Positions 45,262 to 54,027 of a stretch of DNA of 64,000 bases are shown piece by piece; position 1 is the stretch's first letter, and each line of letters opens with the position of its first letter. A program made the position numbers and the translations under genes. The notes beneath the pieces are model-generated. The model was not told where the DNA came from. It did not search any database and was given only the letters and a program-made list of their open reading frames with translations. Origin of the DNA: Halobacteriales archaeon YIM A00010 (GTDB taxonomy: Archaea > Halobacteriota > Halobacteria > Halobacteriales > Haloarculaceae); NCBI GenBank assembly GCA_025041175.1, contig JAKCFJ010000003.1, positions 124,001 through 188,000 on the forward strand, written 5' to 3'.

Positions 45262-45310
45262 ACAGATGACCACGACGGATTCGATCGATCGAACGGAGGG
45301 CCGCGCATGA
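45254..45310 (+). CDS. 18-codon bridging ORF between dppD and dppF
   Basis: It starts in the dppD stop (ATGACTGA) with MTEQMTTTDSIDRTEGRA and ends at a TGA that overlaps the dppF ATG (ATGA). It has the same geometry as the bridge at 43059. It is probably a translational-coupling peptide; function unproven. Confidence 0.4.
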   Translation: MTEQMTTTDSIDRTEGRA

Positions 45311-46614
45311 GTACGACCGATTCGACGGGCCGCGACGCGACCGACCGCGCCGACGAACCGCTGTTGGACGTGCAAGACCTGAAAAAGCACTTCCCGGTCA
45401 ACACCGGCCTGTTCGCGTCGGTTCGGTTCGACCGCGGGTCGGGGATCCTTCCGTTCGGCTACGACGATTCGAGCGTGAAGGCCGTCGACGGCGTCAGCTT
45501 CGAACTGCGTCCCGGCGAGACGTTCGGCGTCGTGGGAGAGTCGGGGTGTGGGAAATCGACGCTCGCGAGGACCATCCTCGGATTGGAAGAGCCGACGGCG
45601 GGCGACGTGCACTTCGACGGGCGATCGATCGACGAGATCCCCGAAGCGGAGTTTCGAAAGCGGTCCCAGATGGTGTTCCAGGATCCCAATTCGAGCCTCA
45701 ACGCTCGACGGAAGGTCGGCCACATCATCGAGGATCCGCTCGAAGGAGCGGGGTGGGAAACGGAGCGCCGTCGCCAGCGCGCGCTCGAACTCCTCGAGCA
45801 GGTCGGCCTGAAGCGCGAGTACTACACCCGCTATCCACACGAGTTCTCGGGGGGACAGCGACAGCGGATCAACCTTGCGCGCGCGCTGTCGATCAACCCG
45901 GATCTCGTCGTTGCCGACGAGCCGGTGAGCGGGCTCGATGTCAGCGTGCAAGCCCAGATCCTGAACCTGATGGACGATCTCCAGACGGAGTACGGCCTGG
46001 CGTACTTGCTCATCTCACACGACCTGAGCGTCGTGCGCTACGTCGCGGACAGGGTGGCGGTGATGTACCTCGGCGAATTCGTGGAGGTCGCGCCAGCAGC
46101 GCGGTTGTTCTCCGAGCAGTACCACCCCTACGCCAACTCGCTGTTGAGCGCCGTGCCGAACCCCGATCCCGACGAGCCGGGCGTCACCACGCGGATCGGC
46201 GGTAACGTGCCAAGCGCGTCGAACCCGCCGTCAGGCTGTCGGTTTCACACCCGCTGTCCAGAGTTCATCCACCCCGATGGGTTCTCGGTAGATGCCTACG
46301 AGCGATACGAGCGGCTGCTGGCGGACGTCCGCGACCGCAATCTGGAAGACGGCACAGGGGCCCCCGATTCGATCCTCGCCGCGTACCTCGACGACAGCGA
46401 GGGGCTCCCGTCGAACGCCCGTCGTGCCGCTGAGAGGGCGGTCCAGGCCGCGGCGGACGACAAGTGGGACGAGGCCGAGCAGGCGCTGGCCGAGCACGAG
46501 TCGGTGTGTCAGGCGAACAACCCCGCTCTCGAGCCGGTGGGCGCTTCCGACCGCGAGACGGCGTGTCACCTCCCGTTCGATGGCGTCGGATCCGAGGAAC
46601 GGGGGCGAGAATGA
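45307..46614 (+). CDS. dppF: Peptide ABC transporter ATPase 2
   Basis: A 435-residue DppF/OppF-type ATPase: GVVGESGCGKSTLARTILGL (Walker A), FSGGQRQRINLARALSINPD (signature), LVVADEPVSGLDVSVQAQIL (Walker B) and LISHDLSVVRYVADR (switch). The cysteine motif NPPSGCRFHTRCPEF is followed by a haloarchaeal insertion of about 90 acidic residues before the last Cys-containing segment (SVCQANNPA; ETACHLPFDG). Its stop overlaps the D,D-peptidase start. Confidence 0.92.
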   Translation: MSTTDSTGRDATDRADEPLLDVQDLKKHFPVNTGLFASVRFDRGSGILPFGYDDSSVKAVDGVSFELRPGETFGVVGESGCGKSTLARTILGLEEPTAGDVHFDGRSIDEIPEAEFRKRSQMVFQDPNSSLNARRKVGHIIEDPLEGAGWETERRRQRALELLEQVGLKREYYTRYPHEFSGGQRQRINLARALSINPDLVVADEPVSGLDVSVQAQILNLMDDLQTEYGLAYLLISHDLSVVRYVADRVAVMYLGEFVEVAPAARLFSEQYHPYANSLLSAVPNPDPDEPGVTTRIGGNVPSASNPPSGCRFHTRCPEFIHPDGFSVDAYERYERLLADVRDRNLEDGTGAPDSILAAYLDDSEGLPSNARRAAERAVQAAADDKWDEAEQALAEHESVCQANNPALEPVGASDRETACHLPFDGVGSEERGRE

Positions 46615-47966
46615 GCCGCTGTGCCCGCGGGAACGGACTCATCGAGCGGACGCTCCCCGACCGCGATCACACGACAGCGAGCGTTTACGCGTGGGATCGT
46701 CGGACCGAGGAGCCGCTCGTCGCCCACGACCGGGACGTGCCGATGCTCCCGGCGTCGAACGCCAAGCTCGTGACGGCGGCGCTCGGCTTCGCGGAACTCG
46801 GCCCGACCTACGCGTTCGAGACGACGGTGCACGCCATCGGAGAGGTGTGTGCCGGCCGCGTCGGTGACCTCGTGGTCACCGGTTCGGGGGCGCCCGACCT
46901 CTCACGGTCGGATCTGACGGATCTCGCAAGGGCCGTCCGAGAAAGGGGGATCGAGACGGTCGCGGGCGACCTCGTTATCGACGCCTCGGTGTTCGACGAG
47001 GGATCGCTCGGGCCGGGGTGGACGTGGGACGACGGTCAGTTCGCCTACGGCGCCGAGAGCACGCCGTTGGCGCTCGAAGGCAACACCGTCGACGTCACCG
47101 TCACCCGTCAAAACGCCTCGGTGCACGTCGACGCCTCGCCGGCGTCGAACACCGTCGCGATCGACGTTGACGTGGCCGTCAACGCGGGCTGTGACGCGAA
47201 CGCCAATCTCTCGGTGTACAAGGACCGAGCGTCCGGGGTCATCCGCGTGGAAGGTACCGTACCACCCGAGTCGACGGTCGTCGAGTCGGGTCCCGTCGAC
47301 GATCCGATGATGCACGCAGGACACGTGCTCGAAGACGCGCTCGAAGCCACGGGCGTCACCGTCGACGGCCAGGTCCGCATCGAGAACGAATCCGTCCCGA
47401 CACCGGGTGCCCCGTGCGCCGCCGTCACGTCCGCACCCTTATCCGACCTCGTTCGACCGATGCTCGTCCACTCCGATAACTTCGTGGCCGAGCAGTTGGC
47501 GCGGACGGTCGCCCGCGACTGCGATGGGACGGGGAGCTGGGAGGCCTGGGGCGACCGCTCGGGTGCGTTCTTCGAGGCACGCGGCGCGAGCGGCGTGCGT
47601 CTCTGCGACGGATCGGGGCTCTCGCGGTACAATCTGCTGTCGGCGGCGAGCATCGTCTCGACGCTGGAGTGGTGTCTCGATCAGCCGTGGGGCGAACAGT
47701 ATCGCCGGTCGCTTCCGGAGATGGGCACCGAAGGGACGGTCGAAGCGCGGCTGGGCGACCTCCCCGATCGGATCACGGTTCGAGCGAAGACCGGCACCCT
47801 CACGGGAGTACGGACGCTCTCCGGATACGTGTTCGACCACGGCGAGCCGGTGGTGACCTTCTCCTGTCTGCTCTCGAACCTGACCGGTGAGTACGAGGAG
47901 AAGGCGACCGAACGCATCGATTCGTTCGTGCAGGAACTCCTCGCCACGGCGGAACTCGGCGACTGA
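46611..47966 (+). CDS. dacB: PBP4-type D-Ala-D-Ala carboxypeptidase/endopeptidase (S13)
   Basis: A 451-residue penicillin-binding-protein fold of the S13 family. The SxxK motif is LPASNAKLVTAALGFAELG (Ser 49, Lys 52), SxN is VHSDNFVAEQLART, and KTG is RAKTGTLTGVRTLSGYVF. It cleaves D-Ala-D-Ala or D-Ala-mDAP bonds in murein peptides. The start MSRCARGNGLIERTLPDRDH has no hydrophobic signal segment and overlaps the dppF stop (ATGA), so the product is probably cytoplasmic and co-made with the peptide importer. Extra Cys residues (GEVCAGRV; VNAGCDANAN) are unusual. Confidence 0.88.
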   Translation: MSRCARGNGLIERTLPDRDHTTASVYAWDRRTEEPLVAHDRDVPMLPASNAKLVTAALGFAELGPTYAFETTVHAIGEVCAGRVGDLVVTGSGAPDLSRSDLTDLARAVRERGIETVAGDLVIDASVFDEGSLGPGWTWDDGQFAYGAESTPLALEGNTVDVTVTRQNASVHVDASPASNTVAIDVDVAVNAGCDANANLSVYKDRASGVIRVEGTVPPESTVVESGPVDDPMMHAGHVLEDALEATGVTVDGQVRIENESVPTPGAPCAAVTSAPLSDLVRPMLVHSDNFVAEQLARTVARDCDGTGSWEAWGDRSGAFFEARGASGVRLCDGSGLSRYNLLSAASIVSTLEWCLDQPWGEQYRRSLPEMGTEGTVEARLGDLPDRITVRAKTGTLTGVRTLSGYVFDHGEPVVTFSCLLSNLTGEYEEKATERIDSFVQELLATAELGD

Positions 47967-48323
47967 GCCGGAACGGCGGCGACAGCACCACGTCGGAAAC
48001 GAGGTGTTGTGGAACCCCATCGCGAGAGAACACCCGGCACGATCGTACCATACTTCAGTTTAGTCCGATCGTTCGTAGATCATACGTACTGTGCTTCTGT
48101 GTCTCACACGCGACGAAAGCCATCGCGTCTATCGGGCGTATACCAATGCTCGTGTATCGTATCGGCCGTCGATCCATCCCACGATCTTTCCGTACGGCTA
48201 TCCTCGGCACACCTATTATATTTCAATCAGTTCTATATGTATTATATTACGGCGTCGATCGTACACTGGAGGTCCGTTCATACTAGGGTGGCGCTTTTGT
48301 TGTCGCATCAGCACGTCAAAGAC
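47967..48323. other. Gap upstream of the decarboxylase gene
   Basis: About 355 bp with no gene; its right half is AT-rich (ctattatatttc near 48212, attatatta at 48241-48249) and probably holds the promoter of the decarboxylase gene, which therefore seems to be transcribed apart from the dpp operon. Confidence 0.4.
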
Positions 48324-49589
48324 ATGAAAATCGACGCGCGCAGGGCCCGCCTTCTCGAATTCGAATCCGAGGTTCGTTCTCCGTTCGGGACGCCGGTTTA
48401 TGTCTTCTACGAGGACGACATCAGGTCGAACTACCGCCGCCTTCGAAGCGCGCTGGACGAGCAGTACCCGGATTCGACGATCCATTTCGCCGTGAAGGCG
48501 AACTACAACCCCGGAATACTCTCTGTGCTTCGCGACGAGGGGTGTAAGGGTGAGGTGTACGCCCACGGGGAACTGACGGCGGCACTCGCCGCCGGCTTCG
48601 ATCCGGTCGACCTGTTGGTGACGGGAATGAACCGCCAGCCGGCCGATCTCGAACGGGCGCTCGAAATCGGCGTCGAGCGGTTCTTGGTGGATAACGACGC
48701 CGAACTCGAGCGGCTGATTGCCACCGCGAGCGAAACGGGAAAGCGGCCACGCGTGTTGATCAGGGGGAACCCGGCGATGGACGTTCCGACCCACCCGGAG
48801 GTGGCGACGGCGACGCGGGAAACGAAGTTCGGGCTCGACATCGGATCCGGCCGGGCGCTGGCGGTCGCGCGGCGGGCAGTCGGGGCGCGCGAGGTGGATC
48901 TGGCCGGCATCCAACTCCACATCGGGAGTCAGATCCGTGGGATCGAACCGTACGCCCAGGCGGCCCGACGGATGTGCTCGTTCGCGACCGACGTTCGAGA
49001 CGAACTCGGCGTCGAAATAGACGTGCTCGATCTCGGCGGCGGCTTCCCGGTGCCGTACGACGAACCGGTTCCCGACGCGGCGGCGATCATCCGACGCATC
49101 GCGGAGACGGTTCACGCAGCGACCGACGAGGCGGACCTGGCCCGACCGCACCTCGTTCTCGAACCCGGCCGACGACTCGTCGGTAACGCTGGAACGCTGC
49201 TCGCCGCGGTCGGCGTGGTGAAGGAGACGCCCCACACCACCTTTGCCGTGCTCGACGCGGGGACGAACGCGGTTTCCTCGTACTGGCCGTATCCGGTCTA
49301 CGCCCTTTCGGAGGAGGTCCCGGCCGAGTCCTACCACGTTGCGGGTCCGCTCTGTTACTCCGGTGACGTGATCGCAGAGGACGTCTCCCTCCCGCCGCTC
49401 GACCGCGGTGCCGTCGTCGCCATCGATCGTATCGGCGCGTACTCGCTCGGGAGCGCATCGCACACCAACGCCCAGCCGAAACCTCCGGTCGTCCTCCGCC
49501 GATCCGATGGCAGCATCGATGTCGTTCGCCACCCCGAGACGATCGATGACGTGCTCGTACGGGCGACGGTTCCCGACGACCTCGCATGA
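48324..49589 (+). CDS. PLP-dependent diaminopimelate/ornithine-type decarboxylase
   Basis: A 421-residue fold-type III decarboxylase. The PLP lysine is in STIHFAVKANYNPGILSV (Lys 58). Other family motifs are IQLHIGSQI, DLGGGFPVPYDE, LVLEPGRRLVGNAG and a C-terminal Cys segment AGPLCYSGDVIAED. In DAP decarboxylases this last motif is usually CES-x-D; here it is CYSGD, so the substrate may be DAP, ornithine or a related D/L amino acid. Beside a D,D-peptidase and a peptide importer, conversion of murein meso-DAP to lysine is the attractive reading. ATG 48324 (MKIDARRARL) is chosen. Confidence 0.85.
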   Translation: MKIDARRARLLEFESEVRSPFGTPVYVFYEDDIRSNYRRLRSALDEQYPDSTIHFAVKANYNPGILSVLRDEGCKGEVYAHGELTAALAAGFDPVDLLVTGMNRQPADLERALEIGVERFLVDNDAELERLIATASETGKRPRVLIRGNPAMDVPTHPEVATATRETKFGLDIGSGRALAVARRAVGAREVDLAGIQLHIGSQIRGIEPYAQAARRMCSFATDVRDELGVEIDVLDLGGGFPVPYDEPVPDAAAIIRRIAETVHAATDEADLARPHLVLEPGRRLVGNAGTLLAAVGVVKETPHTTFAVLDAGTNAVSSYWPYPVYALSEEVPAESYHVAGPLCYSGDVIAEDVSLPPLDRGAVVAIDRIGAYSLGSASHTNAQPKPPVVLRRSDGSIDVVRHPETIDDVLVRATVPDDLA

Positions 49590-49599
49590 AACGAAGGGT

Positions 49600-49985
49600 G
49601 TAGTTGACGATGTGCATCGCGGAATGTCCGTCGACGACCAGGAACGGGACGGGCGTCGGCGGGTCATCGGCGCGACCCGTGGCGGTCGTCATCGCGCTCA
49701 GGCCTGCATGGGAAGATCCTGCCCGGGACGGTCCGCGTACAGTCCATCGCTCCCGAAACCGGACGCCGAGTCGGTATACGATATCGGGCGCAACCGCCCA
49801 GACAGCCTCATAATCGAAGTCGAGACGCTCCATCACCCCGGGTCGGAAGTTCCCGACGAGGACATCGGCCTCGGCGATGATATCGAGCGCTGTGCCCGTC
49901 CGTCGGCAGCTTTCAGATCGAGCGCCACGCTTGCACCGTGTTCGCCCAGCACCAGCGGCATCTCTCTCCACCGACCCATTGTCCA
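49600..49985 (-). pseudogene. CaiB/BaiF CoA-transferase fragment
   Basis: Leftward pieces read GEHGASVALDLKAADG, then in another frame ALDIIAEADVLVGNFRPGVM and ERLDFDYEAVWAVAPDIVY, the middle of a family III CoA-transferase. Both the catalytic start and the C-terminal half are absent, and at least one frameshift is present. It is debris between the decarboxylase and the NamZ gene. Confidence 0.6.
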
Positions 49986-49996
49986 ACCATAGTAGC

Positions 49997-50103
49997 AGAG
50001 GTCGGCTAAGTGGATCTCTAATGTACGATCGATCTCGAAATCTATATCAGTAGTCTAAGTTTCGCAGATAGCCGTGCATAATGAATCGACCTAGCCGACC
50101 TCT
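49997..50103. repeat. 107-bp element bounded by a 12-bp inverted repeat
   Basis: AGAGGTCGGCTA (49997-50008) pairs perfectly with TAGCCGACCTCT (50092-50103). The interior at 50018-50045 (CTAATGTACGAT...CGAAATCTAT) recurs at 18398-18425. A second CCTAGCCAACCTCAG follows at once. It looks like a miniature inverted-repeat element or the remains of an IS end. Confidence 0.55.
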
Positions 50104-50799
50104 GACCTAGCCAACCTCAGATAGTAGTGGAAATTAGAATTGTATTGATGGGGGTGGAGTTACTCCCCGCTTCGTTTTGTTCGACTCACACCTGTTATCA
50201 TAATCTCCACTCCTGCAGCAGACCGGCAGTTCGATATATTGACATAGAGTTCATTCGTGTGATGCATACGCCAACACAATGCGGGTAGTCGTCAGATCGA
50301 CACGTACAAAAAGAAAGATTTCGGCTCGGTCGAAACGTGCGTACGATGTTGGCGGATCGTACACCCGTGAATAGCCATCGTGAAGGAGATTACCGTCAGG
50401 AGATCGGTCTCTACCAGATTCCTCTTCGGTATCCGAGACGACCCGACGCGTGATTACGGCCAAGCGAAAACCACCGGCAACGCGTCCCCCGCTGTCGGCA
50501 CCCGATCGGCGCCGATCAAATTTCCTTTACAGACGTACTCGTGTAATCTCCAGACTCGACGGCCGGAAGAGCGCTTCATTCCGCTGTTCACGATGGCCGT
50601 TAGCAAGCACCAGGAGATCGATAGAGCTTCGGATAGACCGAAACCGCTGGTGTGCGTGATCATCCCGTTCGACCTGGCGGGTGTAACTCTTCGTGCACAG
50701 CTATCCGGGAGCGTTACACTGCAAGATGTATTTCGATACTGATCGTGTATTGGTCCAGTTTCCCTCGTTCGACGGGGGTTAGCGCCGGCGCGATCGGCG
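50104..50799. other. Gene-free stretch before the NamZ gene's 3' end
   Basis: About 700 bp. Open frames here (such as a 120-codon one at 50380-50742) have no recognisable family and irregular composition. I see no RNA gene. Confidence 0.4.
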
Positions 50800-52185
50800 T
50801 TAGATGTCCTTTCGGCGTCCCCGCCAGCGATCGTTGTACAGGAGATACGGCTCTGTAGCGGCCTGGAACTCGTCGGTATCCGCCTCCCAGTCGCTCCGGA
50901 TTCGGTCCGCTAGTGCCACCGGATCCGTATCGGAATCCGCTGCGTCGATGGTTTCCCGGAGTTCGCTTCCGTTGGCGCGACTGTCGATCGCGTACGTGTC
51001 ACCCCACGAGATCCATTCGGTCTCGGGATACGTGAGGAACGCGGAGATAAGCATTGTCAGGCCAACTCGAACGGGCTGGAGGCGTGACCGATCGATCACG
51101 TGGGTCTGGACGCTGCCCACGTTCTCCCCCGCGTGGTCGTCGAACGTCGGTTCGAACCAGACAGGACGGAACCGAACGCCGGGGAGATCGAGTGCGTTCA
51201 GGGAGGCGGCCCACGCTTGGCTGTCGATCCACGGCGCACCGACGTACTCGAACGGTTTCGTCGACCCACGACCCTCAGAGAGCGTGGTCGCCTCGAAGTA
51301 CACCATTCCCGGATAGATGGTCGCCGTCTCCGTCGTCGGCATATTCGGCGAGGGCGGGACGAAAGGGAGACCGGTTTCGTCGTACCACATCTCCCGGTGC
51401 CACCCCTGCATCGGGACGACATCGAGGGCCGCTCCCATCTCGAACTCGCTGTTGAAGTAGCGCGCGAGTTCGCCAACCGTCATCCTGTGGATTATCGGTA
51501 GCCGGTAGTCCCCGATGCCCGAGGCGTTTTCGTCGTCGATCCGGCTTCCGGTTACCGACAGTGGTGCGATGGGGTTCGGCCGATCGAGAACCACGAAGCG
51601 CTTGTCGGTTTGACCGATGGTTTCCAACGAGCGCGCGATGTCGTAGATGTACGTGTAAAACCGAACGCCGACGTCCTGAACGTCGAACAACACAGCGTCC
51701 AGATCCTCTATCATCTCCGGCTGCAGCTGGCGGGTGTCGCCGTAGAGGCTGAGGACCGGTAGCCCCGTCTTCTCGTCGACCGTGTCGCCGACGCCCTCGC
51801 CGGCTTCCGCGTTGCCCCGGATGCCGTGTTCGGGGCTGAAGAGCGTCCGAAGATCGAACGCTTCCCGTTCGTACAGCAAGTCGATCGTCGACCGCAGTGA
51901 GCTGTCGGTGCCAGAGGGGTTGGTGATCAACCCCAGTCGTTCGCCCTCGAGGAGATCAGCCTGCTCTTCGAGCAACGTCTCGACGCCGAGCCTGGTCGAC
52001 GGCGTGGCCCGATCCGGTGGACCCTCTCTCTCGCCGCCCGAAGCCGCCACGGTTCCCTGGCCGCTCAGCCCGAAGAGGACGCCGAACACCCCCGCTGTGG
52101 TCGCCTGTAGCCATCCTCGTCTCGTCGCAGGAATTGATCCGATACGGTTCTCACTGTCCGCCTCCGTAGTGTCATTTGACACCAT
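50800..52185 (-). CDS. namZ: NamZ-type exo-beta-N-acetylmuramidase (DUF1343), Tat-exported
   Basis: A 461-residue protein. Residues ~20-50 form a Tat signal (TRRGWLQATTAGVFGVLFGL). The mature part shows the DUF1343 signature series: LLEGERLGLITNPSGTD, LRTLFSPEHGIRGNAEAGEG, DEKTGLPVLSLYGDTRQLQP and VLFDVQDVGVRFYTYIYDIA. Later motifs are VLDRPNPI, PNMPTTETATIYPGMVYFEA and EGRGSTKPFEYVGAPWID. Characterised NamZ removes terminal MurNAc from murein glycans. Haloarchaea have no murein, so the substrate should come from bacteria. Its first 11 residues closely resemble those of the GH3 protein at 56823. Confidence 0.88.
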   Translation of the reverse strand: MVSNDTTEADSENRIGSIPATRRGWLQATTAGVFGVLFGLSGQGTVAASGGEREGPPDRATPSTRLGVETLLEEQADLLEGERLGLITNPSGTDSSLRSTIDLLYEREAFDLRTLFSPEHGIRGNAEAGEGVGDTVDEKTGLPVLSLYGDTRQLQPEMIEDLDAVLFDVQDVGVRFYTYIYDIARSLETIGQTDKRFVVLDRPNPIAPLSVTGSRIDDENASGIGDYRLPIIHRMTVGELARYFNSEFEMGAALDVVPMQGWHREMWYDETGLPFVPPSPNMPTTETATIYPGMVYFEATTLSEGRGSTKPFEYVGAPWIDSQAWAASLNALDLPGVRFRPVWFEPTFDDHAGENVGSVQTHVIDRSRLQPVRVGLTMLISAFLTYPETEWISWGDTYAIDSRANGSELRETIDAADSDTDPVALADRIRSDWEADTDEFQAATEPYLLYNDRWRGRRKDI

Positions 52186-52205
52186 ATGCTACTGTGATGG
52201 CTTCC

Positions 52206-52216
52206 AAATATAAATG
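52206..52216 (-). promoter_or_regulatory. Probable TATA box of namZ
   Basis: On the minus strand catttatattt lies 21-31 nt before the namZ ATG at 52185, consistent with a leaderless mRNA. The GH3 gene at 56823 has a similar element (acttatttag, 56845-56854) at the same distance. The AT-rich 52300-52370 stretch on the other side likely serves the divergent GH20 gene. Confidence 0.45.
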
Positions 52217-52378
52217 TTTGCTAGATTCAAATTGTAGATAACTACCTCATATCCGGAACTAACGTCGTAGGAGGTGTGGTCACATGAATAGATTCCACAC
52301 CATATTTTAATTATTATTTATATAATAAAACCTTTGTTGGATAAATATATTACCGGTAGGAACGTATCACCTAACGGT

Positions 52379-53989
52379 ATGTCCGATAATGACATGCTCG
52401 AACGGAGAAACGTGCTCAGATCGATAGCGGCCATTGGTTTGTTCTCGGCAGGAACCTCCGGTGTGGAGGGTAATATCGCGGGAAACCAGTCGTCCGACGC
52501 GTTGGCCTCGGACGAGATACAGGGCGTGGTGCCTGCTCCGGTTACGTCCACGTCGACCGGGAGCGAGTACGCGATCACGTCCGACACGGCGATTCACGTC
52601 GAATCGAAAGCGGCAGCCGGTGTTGCTAACTACCTTGCCGGAATCCTTCGTCCGTCGACCGGGAACGAGTTACCCGTCGTTGACGCGCACGGGAGCGGTG
52701 CGGAAGATAGCATCTCGTTGTTGCTCACCGGAGCACCCACGACGGTCGGTGAGGAGGGCTATCGACTGAACGTCAACGCTCACGGCGTGACGATCCGCGC
52801 GAACGAACCGCCCGGTCTCTTCGCCGGCGTGCAGACGCTGCGTCAGCTTCTGCCGCCGACGGTGGAGAGCGACACGGAGCAGCCCGGACCCTGGACTGTC
52901 CCAGGCGGGCACATCCTCGACTACCCGCGGTTTTCCTACCGCGGAGCGCACCTCGATGTCGCCCGGCACTTCTTTTCGGTCGACAGCGTCAAACAGTACA
53001 TCGAGTACCTCGCCCAGTACAAGATGAACCACCTGCACCTCCACCTCACCGACGACCAGGGGTGGCGCATCGAGATCGAGAGCTGGCCGAAGTTGACGGA
53101 AATCGGTGGCAGTACCGAAGTTGGCGGCGGTCCGGGCGGCTATTACACCCAGTCCGAGTACAGGGAGCTCGTCGAGTACGCGCAGGATCGGTTCATCACC
53201 GTTATCCCCGAGATCGACATGCCGGGGCACACCAACGCAGCCCTAGCATCGTACGCCGAACTCAACTGCGACGGTGAACGCGAAGATCTCTACACAGGAA
53301 CGAGCGTCGGGTTCAGTTCGCTTTGTGTCGATAAGGAGATAACCTATGAGTTCATCGACGACGTTATTCGGGAAGTGTCCGAGATAACGCCCGGCCCGTA
53401 CATCCACATCGGCGGCGACGAAGCCCACGAGACATCCGACGAAGAGTACGACGAGTTCATGGATCGGGCCGTTTCGATCATTGAGAAACACGACAAACGT
53501 CCCGTCGGATGGCACCAGATCCTAAACGCCGATCCGCCGGAGTCGACCGTCGCACAGTACTGGTATCCGGGCCAGGAAGCACCGGACGTCGCCGAAGCGG
53601 CGCGAGACGGAACCGAGCTCATCGCGTCTCCCGCTAGCCACGCCTATATCGACATGAAATACACCGAGAACACCGAGCTAGGGCTCGACTGGGCGGGGCT
53701 AACGACCGTCAAGGACGCCTACAGCTGGGATCCCGGGAGATTCCTCGAGGACGTTGACGAGTCAGCCGTGAAAGGTCCCGAAACGGCGCTGTGGTCCGAA
53801 ACCCTGGAGACGCTCGCTGACATCGAGTTCATGCTGTTCCCGCGCATGCCGGCTGTCGCAGAACTCGGCTGGTCACCCGAGTCGAGAACAGCGTGGGAGG
53901 AGTTCAGGCAGCGGCTGGCTACCCAGGGATCCCGCTGGGACGTACAAGACGTCAATTACTACGAATCGCCACTGGTGGCCTGGCCCTGA
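52379..53989 (+). CDS. GH20 beta-N-acetylhexosaminidase, Tat-exported
   Basis: A 536-residue protein. The start MSDNDMLERRNVLRSIAAIG is a Tat-like signal. A GH20b domain (PSTGNELPVVDAHGSG; YRLNVNAHGVTIRANEPPGL) is followed by the (beta/alpha)8 barrel: PRFSYRGAHLDVARHFFS, MNHLHLHLTDDQGWRIEIES, IPEIDMPGHTNAALASY, and the catalytic Asp-Glu pair in YIHIGGDEAHETSDE. The enzyme removes terminal GlcNAc/GalNAc by substrate-assisted catalysis. It is divergent from namZ over 193 bp. ATG 52379 is chosen over 52334 because the Tat motif follows it directly. Confidence 0.92.
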   Translation: MSDNDMLERRNVLRSIAAIGLFSAGTSGVEGNIAGNQSSDALASDEIQGVVPAPVTSTSTGSEYAITSDTAIHVESKAAAGVANYLAGILRPSTGNELPVVDAHGSGAEDSISLLLTGAPTTVGEEGYRLNVNAHGVTIRANEPPGLFAGVQTLRQLLPPTVESDTEQPGPWTVPGGHILDYPRFSYRGAHLDVARHFFSVDSVKQYIEYLAQYKMNHLHLHLTDDQGWRIEIESWPKLTEIGGSTEVGGGPGGYYTQSEYRELVEYAQDRFITVIPEIDMPGHTNAALASYAELNCDGEREDLYTGTSVGFSSLCVDKEITYEFIDDVIREVSEITPGPYIHIGGDEAHETSDEEYDEFMDRAVSIIEKHDKRPVGWHQILNADPPESTVAQYWYPGQEAPDVAEAARDGTELIASPASHAYIDMKYTENTELGLDWAGLTTVKDAYSWDPGRFLEDVDESAVKGPETALWSETLETLADIEFMLFPRMPAVAELGWSPESRTAWEEFRQRLATQGSRWDVQDVNYYESPLVAWP

Positions 53990-54027
53990 TAGGTCACGAC
54001 GAACCGTCCGACAGTGGTCGCCTCCTC

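Noticed and set aside
46611-47966. Idea that the D,D-peptidase builds the cell's own murein
   Set aside because: Haloarchaea have S-layers, not murein, and no murein synthesis genes (Mur ligases, MraY) appear here.
48216-49667. 483-codon leftward frame opposite the decarboxylase
   Set aside because: The plus strand has the full PLP decarboxylase motif set; the antisense frame is Arg/Asp noise.
50380-50742. 120-codon frame before namZ's 3' end
   Set aside because: No recognisable family, odd composition, and no promoter-like sequence in front; not called as a gene.
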